From the NCBI GenBank assembly GCA_025451875.1, contig JANWJQ010000164.1:1-64000 (forward strand): DNA of 64,000 bases. The letters run 5' to 3'. Within the stretch, counting starts at the first letter, position 1, and the number at the start of each line of letters is the position of its first letter. A program made the translations under genes and the position numbers. The notes below the pieces were generated by a model. That model was not told where the DNA came from, did not search any database, and saw only the letters and a list, made by a program, of their open reading frames with translations. Source of the DNA: Rhizomicrobium sp. Lineage in GTDB: Bacteria > Pseudomonadota > Alphaproteobacteria > Micropepsales > Micropepsaceae. Of this stretch, positions 43,041-52,733 are shown piece after piece.

Positions 43041-44474
43041 ATGATCGAGGAAAAGCTTTTCATCGCAGGGCGCTGGACCAACGCCGCGTCAACAATCCCG
43101 ATCGAAGATCCGTCGAGCGGCGAAAATATCGGCACGCTCGCGGCTGGCCGCGCCAGCGATGTGGACGCTGCCGTGAACGCGGCTGCAAAAGCCTACACGG
43201 GCGCATGGGGAAAGCTGACCGCCGCCGAGCGCGGACGCATTCTCATGAAGATCAGCGGCGCGGTGGCGGCGAAGGCCGATGCGCTCGCCGATCTGGAAGC
43301 GCGCGATGTCGGCAAGCCGCTGAAACAGGCGCACGCCGATGCGATGGCGCTGTCGCGCTATCTGGAATTCTATGCTGGCGCCGCGGACAAGCTGCACGGC
43401 GAAACCATCCCCTATCTCGCCGACTACACGGTTTACACCTTGCGCGAGCCGCACGGTGTCACCGCGCATATCGTGCCGTGGAATTATCCGATGCAGATCA
43501 TCGGTCGCTCCGTCGTGGGTGCGCTGGCGGCTGGCAATGCCACGGTGGTCAAACCCGCAGAGGAAGCGAGCCTTACCGCGCTTGCTTTCGCGCGCATCGC
43601 ACAGGAGTGCGGGCTTCCCGAAGGCGCGATGAATGTCGTGACCGGCATCGGAGAAGAAACCGGCGCCGCGTTGGCCGCGCATCCGGGTATCCATCATCTG
43701 TCTTTCACCGGATCGACCGGCGTCGGTGCGTTGGTGCAAGCCGCGGCCGGCCGCAATGCCGTGCCGGTGACACTGGAGCTGGGCGGAAAATCCCCGCAGA
43801 TCGTTTTTGCCGATGCCGATATCGAGCGAGCGCTCCCGTTCCTGGTGAACGCCGGAATCCAGAATGCTGGCCAGACTTGCTCCGCGGCATCGCGCCTTCT
43901 GGTCGAACGGAAAACCTATGAACCGCTGCTGGAAAAACTCGGCGAGCGTTATCGCGCGTTGCGTGTCGGCGCCGCGAAAGACGATCTCGATGTCGGCCCA
44001 CTGATTTCGGGTCCGCAGAAAACGCGCGTGGAAGGCTTCATCGCGCAAGGCCGCAAGGACGGACACCGCGTCATCGCCGAAGGAAAGATCGAACCCTCCG
44101 CACCGCGCGGCGGGCATTTCGTAGCGCCGGTTCTGTTTGCGGATGTGGCGCCGGATCACACGCTGGCGCGCGACGAGATCTTCGGCCCGGTGCAGGTCGT
44201 TATTCCCTTCGACACGGAGGAAGACGCGATCCGCATCGCCAACGGCACCGATTACGGTTTGGTCGCCGGCGTGTGGACGCGCGACGGCAGCCGCGCCATG
44301 CGCATGGCCCGGGCGATTCACACAGGGCAGATGTTCATCAACAATTATGGCGCGGGCGGCGGCGTGGAGCTGCCCTTTGGCGGCACCGGCCGCTCCGGCC
44401 ATGGCCGCGAAAAGGGTTTCGAGGCGCTTTACGCCTTCACGCGGCTAAAGACGGTCGCGGCGTTTCACGGGTAG
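43041..44474 (+). CDS. Aldehyde dehydrogenase family protein
   Basis: A 477-residue NAD(P)-dependent aldehyde dehydrogenase. ATG 43041 is used since it gives the usual N-terminus (EEKLFIAGRWTNA). The fold signatures are present: VPWNYP (oxyanion Asn), KPAEEASLTAL, FTGSTGVG (cofactor loop), LELGGKSP (Glu about 246) and QNAGQTCSAASR (catalytic Cys about 280), then EIFGPV and PFGGTGRSGHGREKG. It oxidises an aldehyde to the acid; substrate unknown. An SDR gene starts 13 bp downstream, so an alcohol-aldehyde-acid sequence is likely. Confidence 0.93.
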   Translation: MIEEKLFIAGRWTNAASTIPIEDPSSGENIGTLAAGRASDVDAAVNAAAKAYTGAWGKLTAAERGRILMKISGAVAAKADALADLEARDVGKPLKQAHADAMALSRYLEFYAGAADKLHGETIPYLADYTVYTLREPHGVTAHIVPWNYPMQIIGRSVVGALAAGNATVVKPAEEASLTALAFARIAQECGLPEGAMNVVTGIGEETGAALAAHPGIHHLSFTGSTGVGALVQAAAGRNAVPVTLELGGKSPQIVFADADIERALPFLVNAGIQNAGQTCSAASRLLVERKTYEPLLEKLGERYRALRVGAAKDDLDVGPLISGPQKTRVEGFIAQGRKDGHRVIAEGKIEPSAPRGGHFVAPVLFADVAPDHTLARDEIFGPVQVVIPFDTEEDAIRIANGTDYGLVAGVWTRDGSRAMRMARAIHTGQMFINNYGAGGGVELPFGGTGRSGHGREKGFEALYAFTRLKTVAAFHG

Positions 44475-44487
44475 GGTAGGATAAGAC

Positions 44488-45228
44488 ATGCGTTTGAATG
44501 GCAAGGTCGCGATTGTTACGGGCGGGGCGTCCGGCTTCGGCGAAGGAATCGTGCGCCGCTTCGCCGAGGAAGGCGCGCGCGTGGTCATTGCCGATCTGAA
44601 CGAAGCTGTCGCACAGGCGCTCGCCAAGGATGTGAACGGCCTCGCGGTGCGCACCGATGTCTCGCGCGGCGAGGATGTGAAGGCGCTCGCGAAAGCCGCC
44701 ACCGACAAATTCGGCACCATCGACATTCTGGTGAACAATGCCGGCATCGGCCACAAGCCGCAGCCGCTGGACACGCTGCCGGAAAGCGATTTCGACCGCA
44801 TCATCGCCGTCAACGCCAAATCGGTGTTTCACACCGCGCACGAGATCGTGCCGGGCATGAAGGCGAAGAAGCGCGGCGCCATTTTGAACATCGCATCCAC
44901 CGGTGGCGTCAGCCCGCGGCCGAACCTCACCTGGTACAATGCCTCCAAGGGCTGGATGATCACCGCCACGCGCGCCATGGCGGTGGAGTTGGCGCCGTTC
45001 GGCATTCGCGTGAATGCCATCAATCCGGTGGCCGGCGAAACGCCGCTGCTGGCCACCTTCATGGGCGAAGACACGCCCGAAATCCGCGCGAAATTCCTCG
45101 CCTCCATTCCCATCGGCCGTTTCTCGACCCCGCAGGACATCGCCGCTGCCGCCTGTTTTCTTTGCAGCGACGAAGCGTCCATGATCACGGGCGTCGCCAT
45201 GGAAGTCGATGGAGGCCGCTGCATTTGA
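44488..45228 (+). CDS. Short-chain dehydrogenase/reductase
   Basis: A 246-residue classical SDR: cofactor motif TGGASGFG (11-18), acidic VVIADL (NAD preference by Asp36), NNAGIG (83-88), catalytic Ser137, Tyr150 and Lys154 (YNASK), and the usual C-terminal motif GVAMEVDGGRC. Length is normal. It lies between the aldehyde dehydrogenase and the M20 hydrolase in a tight operon, probably oxidising a hydroxyl intermediate of the same pathway. Confidence 0.92.
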   Translation: MRLNGKVAIVTGGASGFGEGIVRRFAEEGARVVIADLNEAVAQALAKDVNGLAVRTDVSRGEDVKALAKAATDKFGTIDILVNNAGIGHKPQPLDTLPESDFDRIIAVNAKSVFHTAHEIVPGMKAKKRGAILNIASTGGVSPRPNLTWYNASKGWMITATRAMAVELAPFGIRVNAINPVAGETPLLATFMGEDTPEIRAKFLASIPIGRFSTPQDIAAAACFLCSDEASMITGVAMEVDGGRCI

Positions 45229-45256
45229 GCGCCAATACGAATAAGGAGACGTCCCG

Positions 45257-46543
45257 ATGAACGCCGCCCCCAAGATCGTGGACTCGGTCCTGCGCGAAAT
45301 CGAAGCGCGCGAAGACCAGATCGTTGCCCTCACACAGGATCTGATCCGCTTTCCCACCGTCAATCCGCCGGGAGAAGCCTACCAGCCCTGTGCCGAATAT
45401 CTGGGCAATCGCCTCCTCAAGCGCGGCTTTCAGGTGGAATACATCCGCGCCGAAGGAACGCCGGGTGATAGCGACAAATATCCGCGCATCAATGTGGTCG
45501 CGCGCCGCGAAGGCAAGCGCAAAGGGCCGTGCGTCCACTTCAACAGCCATATCGACGTGGTGCAGACCGGCGCGGGATGGACGGTCGATCCGTTCGGCGG
45601 AGAAGTGAAAGACGGCAAGGTCTATGGCCGCGGCGCCTGCGATATGAAAGGCGGCCTCGCCGCTTCCGTCGTCGCGGTGGAAGCATTGCTGGATTCCGGC
45701 TTCGATCTTCCGGGTGCGGTCGAGATTTCCGGCACGGTCGATGAAGAATCCGGAGGCTATGGCGGCGTCGCCTATCTGGCGGAGCGCGGATGGTTCTCCC
45801 AGCCGCGCGTCGATCACGTCATCATTCCCGAGCCGCTGAATGTCGATCGCGTCTGCATCGGCCATCGCGGCGTGTGGTGGGCGGAGATCGAAACCTTGGG
45901 CCGCATCGCGCATGGCTCGATGCCCTTTCTCGGCGACAGCGCCATACGCCACATGAGCGCCGTGCTGGAGAAAATCGAGCACGAACTCTATCCCGCCCTC
46001 GCCGCGCGCCATTCGGATATGCCGGTGGTGCCCGAAGGCGCGCGCCAGTCCACCATGAACATCAACTCGCTGCATGGTGGCGAAGGCGAAGAGTTCACGG
46101 GGTTGCCGGTGCCCTGCGTCGCCGATTCCTGTCGCATGATCATCGATCGCCGCTTTCTGATCGAAGAAACGCTGGAGTCGGTGCAGGACGAAGTAAAAGC
46201 GCTGCTGGACCGCGTTGCCGCCGAACGGCCGAGCTTCAAATACAAATTACGCGAAATTTTCAGCGTGCGGCCGTCGATGGCGGATCGTGATGGCCCGGTG
46301 GCGTCGGCGACGGCAAAGGCTGTGCGTCAGATTCTCGGCAAGGAAGCGCAGATCGTCTGCTCGCCGGGCACTTACGATCAGAAGCATGTCGATCGCATCG
46401 GCAAGCTGAAGGATTGCATCGCCTATGGCCCCGGCGTGCTCGATCTGGCGCATCAGCCGGATGAATGGGTGGGCATCGCCGACATGGTCAATTCGGCCAA
46501 GGTGATGGCTGTCTCGACCATGGACCTGCTGACGCGCGGCTAA
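45257..46543 (+). CDS. M20-family metallohydrolase (ArgE/DapE-like)
   Basis: A 428-residue zinc-dependent amidohydrolase of the ArgE/DapE/ACY1 type. Metal and catalytic motifs are present: CVHFNSHIDVV (His about 98, catalytic Asp two later), GRGACDMKGGLA (bridging Asp), TVDEESGG (catalytic Glu and metal Glu), HRGVWWAEIETLGRIAHGSMP (dimerisation domain) and CSPGTYDQKHVDRIG. These enzymes remove N-acyl groups from amino acids or cut small amides. AAGGAGA precedes the start. It ends the catabolic operon and its stop overlaps the stop of the convergent tamB gene by 2 bp. Confidence 0.9.
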   Translation: MNAAPKIVDSVLREIEAREDQIVALTQDLIRFPTVNPPGEAYQPCAEYLGNRLLKRGFQVEYIRAEGTPGDSDKYPRINVVARREGKRKGPCVHFNSHIDVVQTGAGWTVDPFGGEVKDGKVYGRGACDMKGGLAASVVAVEALLDSGFDLPGAVEISGTVDEESGGYGGVAYLAERGWFSQPRVDHVIIPEPLNVDRVCIGHRGVWWAEIETLGRIAHGSMPFLGDSAIRHMSAVLEKIEHELYPALAARHSDMPVVPEGARQSTMNINSLHGGEGEEFTGLPVPCVADSCRMIIDRRFLIEETLESVQDEVKALLDRVAAERPSFKYKLREIFSVRPSMADRDGPVASATAKAVRQILGKEAQIVCSPGTYDQKHVDRIGKLKDCIAYGPGVLDLAHQPDEWVGIADMVNSAKVMAVSTMDLLTRG

Positions 46544-49500
46544 TATTCGAACTGGTAACTGAGGCCCACGCTGCTGCCATTGTCCTGCGCGGCGCTGCCT
46601 TTGGTGGCAGTCGCATCGGTCATGGTGCTGAGGGTCGCCTGCGCTTTCAGCTTGCGCGTGAGGTCCACCTGCACCTGAACCTGCGTGCCGCCGGACAGAC
46701 TCTGCTTGGCGCCGACATAGACGTTGCGCGCCACATATTTTCCCGCTTCGACCGTCGTCTGCTGATCGCTGCCCGCCGCGCCGCCACTGGTGCTGCCAAC
46801 GGAAAGACGGTCGAGACGCAGCATCTTGCGCAGCGATCCCAGCGGATTGAAGCCGGAGCCGATGCCGCCGAGCGACGCGACGGCCTGTGCGATCTGCGCC
46901 AACTGCAATGGCGTGAGCTGTTTCACACTCTGCTGGAACAGTAGATGCGCCAGCACTTCGTCCTGCGGCAGTTGCGGCGAACTGGAGAGCGAAATCTTCG
47001 GCGCGGAGGCATAACCACTCACCGTCAATGTTGCCGTCACACCGCCGGATGTCGTCTGCGCCACGAAATTGAGCGTTGGGTCGAGGCGGTTGCGCACGCC
47101 GGTGCCGTCAAAGCGTATCTCGCCGCTGGTGAAATCCAGCACCTGCCCCGCCATGCTGAACGTGCCGCGATTCATCTTGAACCCACCGGTGGCGTAAGGC
47201 GTGGCGCTGGTGCCGGTCAGATGGATGCGCCCGCCCAGATCGGCATCGATGCCGTGACCGCGCACGAAGATCTGCCCGCGCGTCGTCACCGTGACATCGA
47301 GCGCGACGGAACTTGCGGGCGCCGGTGGCGGCGGCGGCTTCTGGCCGCGCCGGCGCACATCCAGAACCGCGACTTCCGGCGGGAACCGATCCGGCAGATT
47401 GATCTCGCCATGGGTGACGGAAATATTGCCCGAGAGATTCATCACCCCTCTCAGCTTGCCCGAAAGCTTCGCATCGCCCGAGAACGTCACCGTCATCAAA
47501 TCGCTGACAATGGGCCTGGCGTTCTGTGCCTTGATGCTGATGTCGATGGGAATGCCCGGCGCGCCGAGATCGATGGTGCCGCTGCCCGTGACCGTTCCGG
47601 GCCCGGCGGTGCCGGAAAGCTGCGTGATATGCAGCACATCGCCATCGGCCCGCACTGTGGCATTGATCGCGCTGATCCGTGCGCCACGCGCGAAATCATG
47701 CATGTCGCCGTTGCTCAGCCTGGCGCTGCCGCTTGCGCGTGGCGCGGCAACGGTGCCGCCGATGTTCATATCGACCGCCAGCGCGCCACTGGCCTGTCGC
47801 CCGTCCACCGCGAGGATGGGATTGAATATGGAAAGATCCGCGTTGCCGGCAAGATGAAGATTGAGCTTGCCCGCCTGCAGTGGCGCTTCGCCGGTGAGTG
47901 TCAGATGCACCGAAGCGCCAGCCGTCAGCGACGCGTTCACCGTGCCCGTCTTGCCGTGCAGGACGCCATGCAGATCGATATTGGCTGGCGCCACGGCATT
48001 TGCCGAGTAATCACTGATCCGCAGGCCGTGCCCTTGCAGCGTGAACGCGCCTTGTGGCGCATCCAGCGTGCCGGTCAGTTTCGCGGTGCCAGAAAGCGTG
48101 CCCTCCGCCGCCAGATCCGGCAGGAAGGCCTGAAGCGTATCGGCACGAATGCCTTGCGCGGACAGCGAAACCGCGAGCTCGGGCGTGAGGCTTCCGGACA
48201 ATTGCACGTCGCCACCGCCCACATCGGCGGAAAGATGATCCACCGAAATGCCCTTCGCGAAGTCGATCTGCGCCGGCGCCCGTAATACGATGGTCTGTTT
48301 GCGCCATTCGCCGTTGAATTTCTGCAACGCGATCTTCTGCTTGGGCACATCCAGCACGGCGCTGGCCGTGACCTGCGCCGGATCTCCGGCTGCGTCATGC
48401 AACACCGATTTCAGCGCGACGGCGAGCTTGTCGAGTGGCCCGCGCAGCTGTGCCTCCGTGTCGGCGGAGATGCCGCCGGTTTCCGCTTCGCGTGTCGTGA
48501 GCGCCAGCGCGAAGGACGGTTTTGCGAATGGATCGTCGACGGTGCCGCGCAGTGTGGCCGATGCGACCTTCAACCCGGAAACGGAAAGGTTCGACGCTTG
48601 CGCCTGAATGGCCACGGTGGACCGCGCGCCATGCGCTTCCAGCTCGACGGCCGCGCTCGAGCTTCCGGCGATCTTCGTGCCGATGAAAGTGGCCATGTCG
48701 GCGATGTTCTTGAGATCGATCTTCGCGTTGCCGGTGACCGGCCCGGCTTGCGGAAGCGTAACGGCGGCGTGCGCGTCGAGCGATTTCCATTGCGCCGCAA
48801 GTTTCGCGTTTTTCGCCTTCCCGCCCGCCGCTGTCGTCATATCGGCGTCGATGGAAATCGGTGCGTTGTCGAGGCTGCCTTGCACCCGCAACTGCGCGGA
48901 TACCGGATTGGGAAGGCCCTGCGCCTGCAACACCAATCCGACATGCTGGCGCATGAAGCCCCGGCTTGCCATATCCGCGCCGCCGGTCGCATGAAGCTGC
49001 GCCGTTTCCAGCGGGCCAGCCACTGTGCCGGAAAGCGTGGCACTGCCGTTCAGCGTGCTCGCAAGACGCGAAAGATCGGGCAGGCCGATCAAAGCGCTGT
49101 AGTTCAGGCTTTTGCTTTTGAAGCTTCCCGCTGCCTGCAATTTCACGCCCGCGCCTTGCAACGAAACTTTCGAGTCCATGATGTCGCTGCCGTCGAGCGC
49201 GGCCTGAAGCGACAGCACCGCGTTGTGCCCCAGCACGCGCGCGATCAGCGATGGGCCTTCGGCATTCATGCGACCGTTCAGTTCGAGCGTCGTTTTCTTC
49301 GCGTCCTGCGTCAGACCGACATCGAAGATCGCCGAGCCGCGAACATCTTCACCTTGTAGAGCTGCAAAGGGCGCCAAAGCAGGAACGGTGATTTTGGCGG
49401 CAAGCTTCGTTGTGCCGCGCGTGTCCGCGACGCCGTTGACCGTAACCAGCGGATGGGTGACGGAGAAACGCACAGGCCGCGTCGCCTTGGTGAGATCCGC

Positions 49501-50553
49501 GTGCGTCTTGATCAGAACCGGCGCCGACGCAAACAGGCTCGGATGATCGCCCGCGATGCGAATACCAGTCGCGACACCGACAAGATCCACCCTGCCATTG
49601 TCGCCTGTGACGTCCGCTTCAAGCTGCGGGATGGCATTGCCCGATACCGTTACGTTCTGCGCCTGCAATTTCGCTGTGACTTGCGGGGCATCGAACGCGC
49701 CCTGCACATGGCCCTGCAACGCCATGGATGACCAGGCCAGATCGGCGCTCGGCTGCATCGCCGGCGCATGGGCGGAGAAGTCGATATCGGCGTTGCGATC
49801 CGCCAGCGAGATCGTTCCATGGCCCGCGGCACGCAACGCGCCCGCCGAAAGCTGTACAGCGATCGTGTTCGCGCCGCGATCGCCCGCCGCACGGGCCTCA
49901 AGATTGATTGGCTTGAGACCCGGCAAACCGATCAATGCCGCCAATATGCCGTTTGCACCTTCCGCGATGGAGACCGTGCCGTTGGCCACATCGTTGGCAA
50001 TGCCACCCTGCACCACATAGCGGTCACCATTATCGAGCCGCGAGACGGTGAGATCGGCACGCGCCTGATGCACAGAGAGGTAGTGCAGAGAGCCTTGCCC
50101 CTTGAGCAGCGCCGCGTGTCCCATCACCCCGGCCGCGATTTCTATGCGCGGAATGGAAAGCGCTTCGACGTCTATTTTCGGCGTTGTGCCTTCCGAACTT
50201 TCTTTCGCTTGCGGCAGGCGCCGCATCATCGCCCGCGCCGCGGTAACGCGATGGATGAGAATATGATTGTCGGCCGCCGGCAGCGCGGACCATGCGAGCG
50301 ATAGATCCTCGATCCGCAGCCACACGCCTTTCGCATCGCTGATCTCCACCACATCCGCGTGGATATCATTGGGCAGATCGCCACTCAGACCCTGGACGGC
50401 GACGGTGCCGCCCGACAACTCTTCGATGAGAAAAGCGATTGTCGCATGTCCCGGCGGTGTGCGCAGAAGCCCGATGAACAGCAGCGCGAACACCGCCAGC
50501 CCGATAAGGCCCCAGCGGGTAAAGGATTGCACAAGGGAGAGCCGGTCACGCAT
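46540..50553 (-). CDS. tamB: TamB-like translocation and assembly module protein
   Basis: A 1337-residue periplasm-spanning AsmA/TamB-family protein. From ATG 50553 there is one N-terminal signal-anchor (WGLIGLAVFALLFIGLL, about 14-30), then over a thousand residues of beta-strand-rich repeats (groove-like TamB/Vps13-like rod) and a C-terminal DUF490 domain with PPEVAVLDVRRRG, TSATPYATGGFKMNRGTF and QTTSGGVTATLTVSG, ending SVGLSYQFEY. TamB works with TamA in envelope biogenesis, either in assembling outer-membrane proteins or carrying phospholipids. The start shares TGATG with the tamA stop, so the two are translationally coupled. Confidence 0.93.
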   Translation of the reverse strand: MRDRLSLVQSFTRWGLIGLAVFALLFIGLLRTPPGHATIAFLIEELSGGTVAVQGLSGDLPNDIHADVVEISDAKGVWLRIEDLSLAWSALPAADNHILIHRVTAARAMMRRLPQAKESSEGTTPKIDVEALSIPRIEIAAGVMGHAALLKGQGSLHYLSVHQARADLTVSRLDNGDRYVVQGGIANDVANGTVSIAEGANGILAALIGLPGLKPINLEARAAGDRGANTIAVQLSAGALRAAGHGTISLADRNADIDFSAHAPAMQPSADLAWSSMALQGHVQGAFDAPQVTAKLQAQNVTVSGNAIPQLEADVTGDNGRVDLVGVATGIRIAGDHPSLFASAPVLIKTHADLTKATRPVRFSVTHPLVTVNGVADTRGTTKLAAKITVPALAPFAALQGEDVRGSAIFDVGLTQDAKKTTLELNGRMNAEGPSLIARVLGHNAVLSLQAALDGSDIMDSKVSLQGAGVKLQAAGSFKSKSLNYSALIGLPDLSRLASTLNGSATLSGTVAGPLETAQLHATGGADMASRGFMRQHVGLVLQAQGLPNPVSAQLRVQGSLDNAPISIDADMTTAAGGKAKNAKLAAQWKSLDAHAAVTLPQAGPVTGNAKIDLKNIADMATFIGTKIAGSSSAAVELEAHGARSTVAIQAQASNLSVSGLKVASATLRGTVDDPFAKPSFALALTTREAETGGISADTEAQLRGPLDKLAVALKSVLHDAAGDPAQVTASAVLDVPKQKIALQKFNGEWRKQTIVLRAPAQIDFAKGISVDHLSADVGGGDVQLSGSLTPELAVSLSAQGIRADTLQAFLPDLAAEGTLSGTAKLTGTLDAPQGAFTLQGHGLRISDYSANAVAPANIDLHGVLHGKTGTVNASLTAGASVHLTLTGEAPLQAGKLNLHLAGNADLSIFNPILAVDGRQASGALAVDMNIGGTVAAPRASGSARLSNGDMHDFARGARISAINATVRADGDVLHITQLSGTAGPGTVTGSGTIDLGAPGIPIDISIKAQNARPIVSDLMTVTFSGDAKLSGKLRGVMNLSGNISVTHGEINLPDRFPPEVAVLDVRRRGQKPPPPPAPASSVALDVTVTTRGQIFVRGHGIDADLGGRIHLTGTSATPYATGGFKMNRGTFSMAGQVLDFTSGEIRFDGTGVRNRLDPTLNFVAQTTSGGVTATLTVSGYASAPKISLSSSPQLPQDEVLAHLLFQQSVKQLTPLQLAQIAQAVASLGGIGSGFNPLGSLRKMLRLDRLSVGSTSGGAAGSDQQTTVEAGKYVARNVYVGAKQSLSGGTQVQVQVDLTRKLKAQATLSTMTDATATKGSAAQDNGSSVGLSYQFEY

Positions 50554-52391
50554 CAGAACGCCTGCCCCAAACCGATATAGACTTCGAAGGCGTCGCCGCC
50601 ATGCACGCGCGTGAGCGGCACCGCAACGTCGAGGCGCACCGCGCCCAACGCCGTATAGTATCGCGCGCCAATACCCGCGCCTACGCGCACGTCTCCGGTG
50701 AAGAGCGCGCCGCTGGCGCTGGCCTGCCCCGCATCCACGAACGCTGCGCCGCCCCAATCCTCACCGATGCGCTGACGGAATTCGATGGTGCCTGCATCCA
50801 CCGATTTCGCGCCCACCGGATTGCCGTCTGGGAACAATGGCCCGATGGATTGATAAGCGAAACCGCGCACCGTGGCGCTGCCGCCGGCATAGAGGCGCTG
50901 ATCCGGCGGCAGCTCCATATTGGAGCCGCCCAGAATGCTGCCCGCCAGGCCGCGCAATGCCAGCACCGAGCGGCCGTCCCCGCTGAAATCGAAATAGGTG
51001 GAGGCGGACGCCTGCAGCGCGAAGAAAGTGAGGTCGCTATAGCCGAAAGATTTCGTGGGCGTCACCGCCAGCGACGCGCGCCAGCCATTTGTCGGATCGC
51101 GCAGCACATCAGCGATGCCGGTGCTGTCATAGCTCACCGTCAACGGCAGGCTGATCAGTTGATACAGACGGGCCATGCCTTCCTGCGAAACCTCATCATG
51201 CGCCAGCGACAATCCGACACCGCCGGTCCACATCTGCGAAAACTTGCGGCGCAGAAATCCGGCAATCGTTTCGGCTTTCTGGTTGTAGGCATCCAGATCC
51301 TGCTTAATGGCCGAAACATCGAATTCCAGCGTCTGATCGGGCCGCAGGAAGAGCGGCTTGAGGAATTGCGCGGAGAAAGTGTAGCCGAGGCCCGTGGTCG
51401 AGTTGCCAAGCCCCGTTCCCGCGGCGGTGAGGTTCAATTGCTCCGCATTGCCGAACAGATTGCGATGCGACCATGTCGTCGAAAGGCTGATGCCCAGATC
51501 GGTGGAATAGCTGGCGGTGATGGCGACCGCATGGCGCTTGCGCTCCTGCACGTCGAAGACCAGCGGAACGCGTCCGTCCGCGTCCAGATGGTCGGCCGCA
51601 TGCACGGAGACGCCGGAGAAAACGCCCTGCGCCGCCAGCGCCTGGCGCGCCTCCTCGATCTTGCTGGGCTTGTAGCGGTCGCCGGTTTTGATCTTCAACG
51701 CGCGGCGTGCAAAGCTTTCATGAACGTCGGCCAGCCCCTTGAAGGTGATCGCGCCGATCTCGACCTGCGCGCCCGCATCGACCTTGAACGACACGTTCAG
51801 TTCATGTTTCGCGTCATCGGCATAGGCGACGGGCGCATCCACTTTGGCGAGCGCGAAGCCGTCTTCCTGCAGCGCATTCAGAAGCCGCGTCTGTGCATCG
51901 AGCACATTGCCCGCGACCGCCGGATCGCCGCTCTTGATGCCGAGCGACGCGCGGTCGGCATCTGGCAACGCGCCTTCGATCTCAACCTTGCCCAGACGAA
52001 AGAGCGGTCCCGTGTCGATGGAGACATCGACGCCGACGCTCGTTCCCGCCGGCACGGTATCCAGATAGGCGGCGAGGCCGGGATCGGCCAGCGCATGGCC
52101 GCCGATGGTGATGCCCACCCTGTTGAGATAATAGCCGAAACTGTCGAGCGCGGTTTGCAGCCGCGGAATATCGCTGCGCGCCCGCCCGATCAGCGCGAAA
52201 GGCGGCACCGGCACCTTGCCATGCAAGGTTACGAGCTGCGCGCTCTGCGCGAGCGTCGCGTCTATATTGTCGGAACCTGTCTTGGCGATGGTGACGGTGT
52301 AAGGCTGCGGGTCGGCGGCGCGCGCGGGTGCGGCGGCCATGAAGGCCGCGGACAGCAACAACCCGATATGCCGCAACCGGCGAAAATTCAT
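50553..52391 (-). CDS. tamA: TamA-like Omp85-family outer-membrane protein
   Basis: A 612-residue BamA-superfamily protein. ATG 52391 gives a signal peptide ending APARAA. It has N-terminal POTRA domains (about 30-280; VTIAKTGSDNIDATL, ...VGAITFKGLADVHESFARRAL) and a C-terminal 16-strand barrel with GLRG..GG-like segments (LYAGGSATVRGFAYQSIGP, the conserved RGF lid-lock motif) and a terminal Phe (GLGQAF). Partner of TamB in the inner/outer-membrane bridge. Its start overlaps the GIY-YIG gene stop by 4 bp (ATGA). Confidence 0.93.
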   Translation of the reverse strand: MNFRRLRHIGLLLSAAFMAAAPARAADPQPYTVTIAKTGSDNIDATLAQSAQLVTLHGKVPVPPFALIGRARSDIPRLQTALDSFGYYLNRVGITIGGHALADPGLAAYLDTVPAGTSVGVDVSIDTGPLFRLGKVEIEGALPDADRASLGIKSGDPAVAGNVLDAQTRLLNALQEDGFALAKVDAPVAYADDAKHELNVSFKVDAGAQVEIGAITFKGLADVHESFARRALKIKTGDRYKPSKIEEARQALAAQGVFSGVSVHAADHLDADGRVPLVFDVQERKRHAVAITASYSTDLGISLSTTWSHRNLFGNAEQLNLTAAGTGLGNSTTGLGYTFSAQFLKPLFLRPDQTLEFDVSAIKQDLDAYNQKAETIAGFLRRKFSQMWTGGVGLSLAHDEVSQEGMARLYQLISLPLTVSYDSTGIADVLRDPTNGWRASLAVTPTKSFGYSDLTFFALQASASTYFDFSGDGRSVLALRGLAGSILGGSNMELPPDQRLYAGGSATVRGFAYQSIGPLFPDGNPVGAKSVDAGTIEFRQRIGEDWGGAAFVDAGQASASGALFTGDVRVGAGIGARYYTALGAVRLDVAVPLTRVHGGDAFEVYIGLGQAF

Positions 52392-52651
52392 TCCTGTTCC
52401 GTATCTGGCCGCAGCGCCTTGCGAAACACTCTGTCCCGTTTCAGATGCCATTCGCGGCTCATCGCGTCATGCCGCGTGGGATGGCGCTCCGCATAAAGGA
52501 AAATCCAGGCGCGGCCGCGCGTGGATTTCGCGCCTTTGCCGGAATTGTGCAGCCGCAGGCGCTTGTCGAGATCCGTCGTCCACCCGGTATAGGTCCGCCA
52601 GCTTCGCCCGGCCTCGCATCCCAGAACGTAGACGTAGAACGCTTTTTTCAT
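52388..52651 (-). CDS. GIY-YIG nuclease-domain protein (UPF0213/YhbQ type)
   Basis: An 87-residue protein consisting of one GIY-YIG domain: FYVYVLGCEAG (the GIY-like strand), TYTGWTTDLDKRLRLHN (YIG-like strand and Arg helix), SGKGAKSTRGRAW and a Glu in the SREWHLKR helix. Members are small putative endonucleases with little established biology. It is the first gene of the minus-strand tam operon, an arrangement with no obvious functional logic. Confidence 0.9.
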   Translation of the reverse strand: MKKAFYVYVLGCEAGRSWRTYTGWTTDLDKRLRLHNSGKGAKSTRGRAWIFLYAERHPTRHDAMSREWHLKRDRVFRKALRPDTEQE

Positions 52652-52733
52652 CGGCCCGGCGATTCACGAAATTGTTCGCGGAAAGAAATAGGGTCTCGCG
52701 CGTTTTGCTCCGTCGATAGAGGAGGCTGAAGCC

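Noticed and set aside
46945-48285. A 446-codon plus-strand open frame opposite tamB
   Set aside because: Antisense shadow without any recognisable domain.
50601-52496. A 631-codon plus-strand open frame opposite tamA
   Set aside because: Antisense shadow; the minus strand encodes recognisable POTRA and barrel motifs.
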